DNA from: an uncultured Thalassolituus sp.
Lineage (GTDB): Bacteria; Pseudomonadota; Gammaproteobacteria; Pseudomonadales; Oceanobacteraceae
Assembly: GCA_913054055.1 (NCBI GenBank)
Contig: CAJXIT010000272.1
Span: 1 to 5,075, forward strand
DNA: 5,075 bases
Reading direction: 5' to 3'
The translations under genes and the position numbers were made by a program. Below are positions 1-4,473 of the stretch, in pieces. How positions within the stretch are numbered: the stretch's first letter is position 1; each line of letters opens with the position of its first letter. Below the pieces are notes generated by a model. It was not told the origin of the DNA and did not search any database. It saw nothing but the letters and a program-made list of their open reading frames with translations.

Positions 1-1
1 T

Positions 2-571
2 GGAATGTTCCCAACATTGAATGCCCAGTTGGATGTGAAAATTTTTATAGATGAATTATCCGGGTTAATATCAGAAGGCTTAGGTAAAGATATAGAACTC
101 ACTAATAGCAATCGATTACGACAAAAAGGAATCGAGGGGCAGTTCAGTGCTACATTGTCTGAAAATGATGATATAGCCTTATCATTCTCATACTTAGACA
201 GTAATGATGATTTTGAATCGAATAAAGATGATTCTGGAGAGCTTACATACGGAGCGAAACAAGAGAGCACACTCACTGCAGATCGAAGTGGCAGTTTATC
301 TTGGATTCATAAATATAATGAAAAAAGCACAATTGCTGTTGCTTGGTATCATGTTGAAAACTGGAACATCTACGGTAGTCCAGATGATAACGGTTATGAG
401 TTTTCTCGTTTGGATTTAAATGTTGTTCACTACGTACCTTTATCTTCTGGCAATCAATTGACGTTCCAAGGTACCATTCAACATAGATTAGACGAAGACC
501 CACTGGGTCGAAGCAAAAATAATTATACGGATGATACCTTTGCATATGCATCGGTCGCGTATCGTTTCTAA
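2..571 (+). CDS. C-terminal part of a TonB-dependent receptor-like outer-membrane beta-barrel protein (5' end outside window)
   Basis: The reading frame is already open at base 2 and ends at TAA 569-571, so the ATG at base 5 is almost certainly an internal Met and not the start. The visible ~189 residues alternate polar and hydrophobic positions as in transmembrane beta strands, with acidic, Asn/Ser-rich stretches between them that look like surface loops. The segment RLRQKGIEGQ followed by a strand and the loop SYLDSNDD resembles the late barrel strands of TonB-dependent receptors. The protein ends in AYASVAYRF, with the C-terminal Phe typical of barrels assembled by the BAM complex. Such receptors import siderophores, vitamin B12, sugars or other ligands across the outer membrane using TonB energy; the ligand cannot be inferred here because the plug domain is missing. 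Another class of large barrel remains possible. Sampled lines are 30-40% GC, lower than the operon to the right. It converges on the leftward gene block. Confidence 0.68.
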   Translation, partial: GMFPTLNAQLDVKIFIDELSGLISEGLGKDIELTNSNRLRQKGIEGQFSATLSENDDIALSFSYLDSNDDFESNKDDSGELTYGAKQESTLTADRSGSLSWIHKYNEKSTIAVAWYHVENWNIYGSPDDNGYEFSRLDLNVVHYVPLSSGNQLTFQGTIQHRLDEDPLGRSKNNYTDDTFAYASVAYRF

Positions 572-585
572 GTAAAACGATAATG

Positions 586-624
586 AAAAAGCCCGTTGTT
601 AATCCTTTAGCAATGGACTTTTTT
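586..624. terminator. Bidirectional rho-independent terminator between convergent genes
   Basis: The arm AAAAAGCCCGTTG (586-598) pairs with CAATGGACTTTTT (611-623) around a 12-base loop, with one C-A mismatch and one G-U wobble in the + strand RNA. A T run (619-624) closes the + strand hairpin, and the A run at 586-590 supplies a U run for minus-strand RNA. It lies 15 bases after the receptor stop and 25 bases after the end of the leftward block, where a shared terminator is expected. Confidence 0.8.
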
Positions 625-648
625 ATATCTCTTAGTCAGTGCATAGGT

Positions 649-1032
649 TTATGCTTCTGGCCAGTCTATTAGCATGTCGTCTTCTGAATCGGTCACTCGC
701 CACCACTGGCTTTCTGGCCCTTGGCCTTCTTCCCAGCCTGAGTTAGAGCAACGTATTTGTGTGTCTAGTTGTTTGCACGCCGCATGGGCACAATCTAAAT
801 CGGTATCCCATGGGCTATTATTTTGTTTAAACCAAATACTTGAATATTTTCCAATGGCATTACCAAATACCAATACTTCACTACCATCTACCAATAAATG
901 TATGCGTGCTTCACTTTTTTTAGTGACGACGTTCTTACGTTCTACGGATGTAAAGTGCAGTTGCAACCAATCTTCTACTTGTTTGAAGCTAATGTCTTTT
1001 GCGTAAATCTCGATATCTGGATAGCGTTCCAT
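649..1032 (-). CDS. Conserved-looking hypothetical protein, 127 aa, Trp-rich
   Basis: I do not recognise a named family. The 127-residue product starts MERYPDIEIYAKD, has no signal peptide or membrane segment, and should be a soluble cytoplasmic protein. It has seven tryptophans, most in the second half (W67, W75, W100, W110, W111, W124), and three cysteines (C81, C86, C95). The patterns SPWDTDLDCA (73-82), GWEEG (99-103) and QWWR (109-112) look like conserved structural or binding positions. The frame stays open back to an ATG at 1170, but that start would overlap the upstream membrane-protein gene by 134 bases. ATG 1032 begins 4 bases after that gene's stop, has a weak purine-rich site (GAAGAG) before it, and opens a sensible N-terminus. 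It is the last gene of the leftward block, just before the terminator. Function unknown; co-transcription with dapE and rlmA is inferred from spacing. Confidence 0.8.
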   Translation of the reverse strand: MERYPDIEIYAKDISFKQVEDWLQLHFTSVERKNVVTKKSEARIHLLVDGSEVLVFGNAIGKYSSIWFKQNNSPWDTDLDCAHAACKQLDTQIRCSNSGWEEGQGPESQWWRVTDSEDDMLIDWPEA

Positions 1033-1036
1033 TAAC

Positions 1037-1399
1037 TTACTCTTCTGTTTTATTTGGTGATGGATCAGCGGTTGGCGTTGGTATATCTTGTTCAGCTTTA
1101 GTATCCGATAAATCGTCCGCAGCTTTTGGTGAACTAGGTTTGCGCCTAAAAAAGTGATACCAGCGGCCATAGGTTAAACTTAAATAGCCTATCAATGCCA
1201 CAAGGACACCAATGGCAATCAGTACTATGCCTAAAAAAGCCACCAGTTCTGCCAGCAGTGGCTGGCTATCATAGTGCTTTGCGCTTAAGTAAAAAAAGGC
1301 AATGCCAACAAAAAACACCATTTGTCCGATCATAAAAATCATAAAGCAACGCTTATAATCTTGTGCCAGCATGCCAAGCCAGCGAACGATCTTCATCAT
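1037..1399 (-). CDS. Small inner-membrane protein with two transmembrane helices and a hydrophilic tail
   Basis: The 120-residue product has a basic amphipathic start (KIVRWLG, YKR at 15-17) and two strongly hydrophobic segments, roughly residues 18-38 and 52-75, joined by a short polar turn (AKHYDSQP). A basic RRK at 85-87 is followed by a disordered-looking tail to residue 120, rich in Pro, Ser, Thr, Asp and Glu. The positive-inside rule predicts a helical hairpin with both ends in the cytoplasm. I recognise no family or catalytic motif. Two Met codons stand together (1399 and 1396). The first is chosen because an AAGGA site lies 7 bases upstream of it. The gene sits 40 bases after rlmA and 4 bases before the last gene, so it is probably part of the same operon. 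It might be a membrane anchor or small regulatory protein, but nothing in the sequence decides this. Confidence 0.82.
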   Translation of the reverse strand: MMKIVRWLGMLAQDYKRCFMIFMIGQMVFFVGIAFFYLSAKHYDSQPLLAELVAFLGIVLIAIGVLVALIGYLSLTYGRWYHFFRRKPSSPKAADDLSDTKAEQDIPTPTADPSPNKTEE

Positions 1400-1406
1400 A
1401 GTGGAG

Positions 1407-1411
1407 TCCTT
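1407..1411 (-). promoter_or_regulatory. Ribosome binding site of the small membrane protein gene
   Basis: The minus strand reads AAGGA here, followed by 7 bases to the ATG at 1399. A start at the second Met codon (1396) would give 10 bases, so this site favours the first. Confidence 0.6.
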
Positions 1412-1427
1412 TTTGAGGTTTTCATCT

Positions 1428-1450
1428 CAGGCGTTGTTTTTAACCGCCTG
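1428..1450. repeat. Inverted repeat spanning the rlmA stop codon
   Basis: CAGGCG (1428-1433) and CGCCTG (1445-1450) form a perfect 6-bp stem with an 11-base loop that contains the rlmA stop codon. In leftward RNA no U run follows the stem, so it is not a standard terminator. It could influence mRNA decay or read-through between rlmA and the membrane-protein gene, or be chance. Confidence 0.4.
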
Positions 1451-2411
1451 ATTTCCATATGTTTTGGTTAACATCTTTTGTATCTGTTTCGGCTGGCTCT
1501 TGTGTTGCTTTAGCTTCAGCCGTTGCTGGTTTCTTTTCAGGAGCGAATTTTGATTCCGTTTCTGTTTCCACTTTTACAGTTTCAAGCTTTTTTGGGGTAA
1601 AGCAATCGATGTTTACATTTACCCTTAATTCCAGCTCAGGGTTCTCTAATAGCTGTTGCTGAGTTTCGGGGCTAGAGCGCCAAGCGTGTGGGGTCATCCC
1701 CAATAGTGCTTGGGTATTTTCGGGCTTGAGCTTGATGGCAAAGTCCAATTGATGGCGAACATCATGATCAAATTCATTTCCCATTTCTCCCACCATGTCA
1801 AACTCTTCAAATTTAGGTGTGTTGTAAATGGCGTGCTTCAATTGTTCTAAATGGTATTTGGCGGCACTGGCCACAATCACTTTTCCATTTTCATGACACA
1901 GAGCATGAAGTGTTTTAGCATTCACACGGTTAAACATATTCAGCACACAGTGCAAACTGTTGGAGGCAAATGGGGCCTTGAATCCGTTTGCTACAATCCA
2001 GTGTATGGATTTGTCACGCTTGGCCGCGGTTTTAATGGCGTCTTTACTGATGTCTAAACCATAAAGACTGTGCTTGATTTGATGGTCATCTAAGGCGTAA
2101 TGCAATTGCTGGGTGTAATACCCTTCACCACAGGCTAAGTCTAATAACTGAGGGGATTCTGTTTGCCATAAATGCTCAATCACCAATTGGTTCACGGTAT
2201 CACTGATGCTTTTATACAAACCAGAATCTAAAAATGCTTGCCGAGCTTTTACCATGGCCGCATTGTCTCCGGGAGACTGGCTGTTTTTTGCCGTATTCAA
2301 TAACAGGTTAAAATAACCTTGCTTGGCTTGATCAAAGCTGTGGCTTTTTTCACAGCTCAGATTTTTGCCATTTTGATTCAGCGGATTTTGACAAACTGGA
2401 CAAACAAGCAT
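1440..2411 (-). CDS. rlmA: 23S rRNA (guanine-N1)-methyltransferase RlmA-type, with C-terminal extension
   Basis: RlmA of gammaproteobacteria (formerly RrmA) uses S-adenosylmethionine to methylate N1 of G745 in helix 35 of 23S rRNA. The N-terminus has the family zinc site: C4 and C7 (CPVC), C20 and H24. It is followed by KQGYFNLL and SPGDNAAMVKARQAFLDSGLY, both close to E. coli RlmA as I recall it. The Rossmann core shows SAM motif I LLDLACGEG (89-97) and GLDISKDAIKTAAKR (118-132). MTPHAWR (239-245) matches the late conserved MTPFAWR. Odd points: FNRV (160-163) stands where E. coli has YAPC, and SAAKYHL (182-188) where it has TPGPRHL. About 47 residues rich in Lys, Glu, Thr, Ala and Pro (from ~277) follow the usual end, making 323 residues against 269 in E. 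coli. ATG 2411 is chosen over an in-frame TTG at 2417 because the latter leaves no usable ribosome binding site. It lies 6 bases after dapE. Confidence 0.9.
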   Translation of the reverse strand: MLVCPVCQNPLNQNGKNLSCEKSHSFDQAKQGYFNLLLNTAKNSQSPGDNAAMVKARQAFLDSGLYKSISDTVNQLVIEHLWQTESPQLLDLACGEGYYTQQLHYALDDHQIKHSLYGLDISKDAIKTAAKRDKSIHWIVANGFKAPFASNSLHCVLNMFNRVNAKTLHALCHENGKVIVASAAKYHLEQLKHAIYNTPKFEEFDMVGEMGNEFDHDVRHQLDFAIKLKPENTQALLGMTPHAWRSSPETQQQLLENPELELRVNVNIDCFTPKKLETVKVETETESKFAPEKKPATAEAKATQEPAETDTKDVNQNIWKSGG

Positions 2412-2417
2412 GAACAA

Positions 2418-3554
2418 TTAATCCAGCAATAGGTTTTCTAAGGTGCGCTCATAAATCTCAGATAAGATTTCTAAATCTTTGGCGCTCACATGTTCGTTTA
2501 CTTGGTGAATGGTGGCATTGATTGGGCCAAGCTCAACCACTTGTGCACCTGTAGGCGCAATAAAACGGCCGTCGCTGGTGCCACCAGCGGTCGATAATTC
2601 AGTATCAATGTTTGTGACATGTTTAATGGCTTCAACCGTGGCGTCCACCAAAGAACCTTCATCGGTTAAGAAAGGGTGGCCACTTAGTTTCCAGTCGATT
2701 TTGTATTCAAAACCGTACTTGTCCATAATGGCATGGGTGCGTTCTTTTAAAATTTCTTGTGTTAGCTCGGTAGAAAAACGGAAGTTAAAAACGATTTCCA
2801 CTTCACCTGGAATCACATTGGTGGCACCGGTTCCGCCATTAATGTTGCTGATTTGAAAACTGGTGGCTGGGAAAAAGTCATTGCCGTGATCCCATACTTC
2901 TGCCGACATTTCTGCAAGGGCAGGGGAAACCATGTGAATTGGGTTTTTGGCTAAGTGTGGATACGCCACGTGACCTTGAATGCCTTTCACTGTCATGACC
3001 GCGCCTAATGAACCTCGGCGACCATTTTTAATGACGTCGCCACATTCGGTTGTGCTTGAAGGCTCACCCACAATGCACATGTCAATTTTTTCATTTCTCG
3101 CCTCAAGCGCTTCCACTACTTTTACAGTACCGTTAATAGACGGCCCTTCTTCATCACTGGTGATTAAATAAGAAATGGAGCCTTTGTGGTCAGGGTGTTT
3201 AGCAATAAAGCGTTCAGTTGCGGTTAAAAATGCCGCCACTGAGCCTTTCATGTCAGCTGAACCGCGACCGTATAACATGCCATCAACGATGGTTGGCTCA
3301 AACGGAGGGTAAGTCCAGTTTTCTTCTGGGCCGGTTGGCACCACGTCAGTATGGCCTGCAAAACAAACATGGGGCTTTTCTGTGCCTTTACGGGCCCACA
3401 TGTTTAATACGTCTTCAAATTGCATCATTTCAATATTGAAGCCAAGTGGCTTCAATATACCTGACATCAACTCTTGGCACTGAGCATCATCAGGCGTGAC
3501 GGATTCTTTTTCGATCAATGCTTTGGCAAGTTCTATGGTGCGGCTATCAGTCAT
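2418..3554 (-). CDS. dapE: Succinyl-diaminopimelate desuccinylase
   Basis: DapE hydrolyses N-succinyl-LL-2,6-diaminopimelate to succinate and LL-diaminopimelate in the succinylase branch of lysine and peptidoglycan precursor synthesis, as a cytoplasmic di-zinc homodimer of the M20 family. The 378 residues match the family's usual length (377 in Haemophilus influenzae). Zinc and catalytic residues are all present: H68 and D70 in AGHTDVVPTG, D101 in GRGSADMKG, catalytic E135 and zinc ligand E136 in TSDEEGPSINGT, E164 in VGEPSS, and H350 in NATIHQVNEH. H195 in GIQGHVAYPH corresponds to the dimerisation-domain His that reaches the partner active site. The C-terminal GGTSDGRF is also characteristic. 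The start ATG overlaps the upstream trmJ-like gene by 8 bases (ATGACTGA), which suggests translational coupling; GAG lies 7 bases before it. The gene looks intact and functional. I recall dapE next to an rlmA-type gene in Pseudomonas as well. Confidence 0.97.
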   Translation of the reverse strand: MTDSRTIELAKALIEKESVTPDDAQCQELMSGILKPLGFNIEMMQFEDVLNMWARKGTEKPHVCFAGHTDVVPTGPEENWTYPPFEPTIVDGMLYGRGSADMKGSVAAFLTATERFIAKHPDHKGSISYLITSDEEGPSINGTVKVVEALEARNEKIDMCIVGEPSSTTECGDVIKNGRRGSLGAVMTVKGIQGHVAYPHLAKNPIHMVSPALAEMSAEVWDHGNDFFPATSFQISNINGGTGATNVIPGEVEIVFNFRFSTELTQEILKERTHAIMDKYGFEYKIDWKLSGHPFLTDEGSLVDATVEAIKHVTNIDTELSTAGGTSDGRFIAPTGAQVVELGPINATIHQVNEHVSAKDLEILSEIYERTLENLLLD

Positions 3555-4314
3555 GGTTTTTCTCGTTTGAATCCGATTGATCTTGTTTGTTCACTTGGCT
3601 GCTTAGCTTATCCATGCTGGATAACATGCCACGTAGCATATTTAATTCGGTTTTTTCCGGTCTAGCTCGGTTAAATAATCGCTTGAGTCTAAGCATAGCT
3701 TGTCCGGGGTGGGCTTTGATTAAAAAGCCAATTTTATCAAGTGTGTTTTCTAGGTGCTGGTAAAACAGATTCAGCTCATTTACCTGAGGATACGCTTCTT
3801 CGGCGCGATCAAAGGTTTCTCTTTGTGCCATAAAGCATTCATAACATACAAGTTGTACCGCGTTGGAAACATTTAATACGCCGTATTCAGGGTTGCCAGG
3901 TATATCCACATGAAAGTGGGCCTGCCTTAGGTGGTCGTTATGCAGCCCCATACGCTCTGGGCCAAATAGGATGGCCACCTTGCCTTGTTGTGCTTCTGTG
4001 ACAATTTGTGGCGCCGCTTCACGGGCCTCTTTAATTGGCCAAGGGTGGCTACGCGTACGGGCACTTGTGGCTAATACCAATTGGCAGTCATCGATGGCTT
4101 CCTCAACAGATGACACCACACGGGCCTGCTGTAAAACATCTATTGCACCGGCGGCTAAAGAGTCCGCTTCTGGATGAGGGTATTCAACCGGGTTAACCAA
4201 TACTAGGTCACACAACCCCATGGTTTTCATGGCTCGTGCGGCTGCGCCAATGTTGCCTGGGTGCCATGTTTGCACCATGACAATACGAATATTTTTTAGA
4301 AGTTCTGAGTTCAT
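3547..4314 (-). CDS. trmJ: SPOUT-class RNA 2'-O-methyltransferase, TrmJ type (TrmH family group 1)
   Basis: TrmJ methylates the ribose 2'-OH of nucleotide 32 (Cm32/Um32) in the tRNA anticodon loop, using S-adenosylmethionine bound in a trefoil knot. The N-terminal half (residues 9-155) is a clear SPOUT domain: HPGNIGAAARAMKTMG (18-33) with R27 at the position of the E. coli catalytic Arg23, then ATSARTRSHPWP (82-93), the knot motif FGPERMGL (117-124) and NPEYGVLNVSNAVQ (141-154). The C-terminal ~95 residues are helical and charged, with a KRLFNRARPEKTELNMLRGML segment typical of the TrmJ tail used for dimer and tRNA binding. Length (255) fits TrmJ. Two signature positions differ from E. coli and Pseudomonas TrmJ as I recall them: Pro119 for Arg in GRE, and Val146 for Ser in SLN. 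A TrmJ paralogue is therefore possible. TAAGG lies 6 bases before ATG 4314. It is the first gene of the leftward operon, not beside iscR as is common. Confidence 0.88.
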   Translation of the reverse strand: MNSELLKNIRIVMVQTWHPGNIGAAARAMKTMGLCDLVLVNPVEYPHPEADSLAAGAIDVLQQARVVSSVEEAIDDCQLVLATSARTRSHPWPIKEAREAAPQIVTEAQQGKVAILFGPERMGLHNDHLRQAHFHVDIPGNPEYGVLNVSNAVQLVCYECFMAQRETFDRAEEAYPQVNELNLFYQHLENTLDKIGFLIKAHPGQAMLRLKRLFNRARPEKTELNMLRGMLSSMDKLSSQVNKQDQSDSNEKNHD

Positions 4315-4369
4315 GCAAGGCCTTAATCTAGGGGCGCAATACTAGCATAAGCGTTGTTTCGGCTCTAGC

Positions 4370-4382
4370 GGACCATGGGTCC
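4370..4382. repeat. Inverted repeat GGACC-ATG-GGTCC, candidate operator
   Basis: A perfect 5-bp inverted repeat with a 3-base spacer lies immediately downstream of the predicted trmJ -10 box and covers its expected start point near 4376. A bound protein there would block trmJ transcription. It does not look like the FabR consensus as I remember it, so the ligand protein is unknown. Chance occurrence is possible for such a short repeat. Confidence 0.35.
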
Positions 4383-4412
4383 ATAATAGTTGATTTAGGA
4401 TAAATTCGTCAT
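4383..4412 (-). promoter_or_regulatory. Predicted sigma-70 promoter of the trmJ-dapE-rlmA operon
   Basis: On the minus strand the -35 box ATGACG (4412-4407) has four matches to TTGACA. It is separated by 18 bases from the -10 box TATTAT (4388-4383), which has five matches to TATAAT. The expected start near 4376 gives a leader of about 62 bases before ATG 4314. It would serve the whole leftward block. Confidence 0.5.
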
Positions 4413-4434
4413 AACCCCTTTGGTTGGTTACAAT
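4406..4434 (+). promoter_or_regulatory. Predicted sigma-70 promoter of fabR
   Basis: The -35 box TCGTCA (4406-4411) has four matches to TTGACA. A 17-base spacer leads to the -10 box TACAAT (4429-4434), with five matches to TATAAT. The expected start is near 4441, giving a leader of roughly 33 bases. The spacer holds the inverted repeat TAACC (4412-4416) and GGTTA (4426-4430), a possible repressor site. The -35 box overlaps that of the opposite promoter. Confidence 0.5.
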
Positions 4435-4473
4435 GGCAGCGAATCAAGCAACTTGGGTTGTAAGGCAGTAGGC

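Larger units (their letters stand above)
4315..4473. promoter_or_regulatory. Divergent promoter region between trmJ and fabR
   Basis: These 159 bases separate two divergent starts and hold no gene. They are AT-rich in the middle and contain a predicted promoter for each side with overlapping -35 boxes, two short inverted repeats (4370-4382 and 4412-4430) and the two ribosome binding sites. The sites are TAAGG on the minus strand at 4321-4325 for trmJ, 6 bases from its ATG, and TAAGG at 4461-4465 for fabR, 8 bases from its ATG. Confidence 0.75.

Noticed and set aside
5..7. ATG at base 5 as the start of the barrel protein
   Set aside because: The frame is open before it, no signal peptide follows, and the visible part corresponds only to the last strands of a barrel.
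674..1006. 110-codon + strand open frame opposite the hypothetical gene
   Set aside because: Antisense shadow of the leftward gene; its translation shows no domain and it has no credible context.
649..1170. Longer 173-residue version of the hypothetical protein starting at 1170
   Set aside because: The extra 46 residues overlap the convincing membrane-protein gene in another frame and look like random, basic sequence; ATG 1032 follows that gene by 4 bases.
1459..1662. + strand open frame opposite the RlmA tail, rich in Ser, Phe and Val
   Set aside because: Its apparent hydrophobic pattern is the complement of the Lys/Glu/Thr/Ala-rich tail codons; no other sign of coding.
2412..2417. TTG start at 2417 for rlmA, adding two residues
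   Set aside because: The only purine-rich site (GGA) would be 4 bases away, too close. The ATG at 2411 gives about 10 bases and an N-terminus aligned with known RlmA.
2509..2856. 115-codon + strand open frame inside dapE
   Set aside because: It lies wholly opposite a strongly conserved enzyme gene and has no recognisable features.
4315..4473. Possible riboswitch or small RNA in the divergent spacer
   Set aside because: No lysine-riboswitch-like or other long structured leader is visible. The predicted leaders are about 62 and 33 bases and contain only short inverted repeats.
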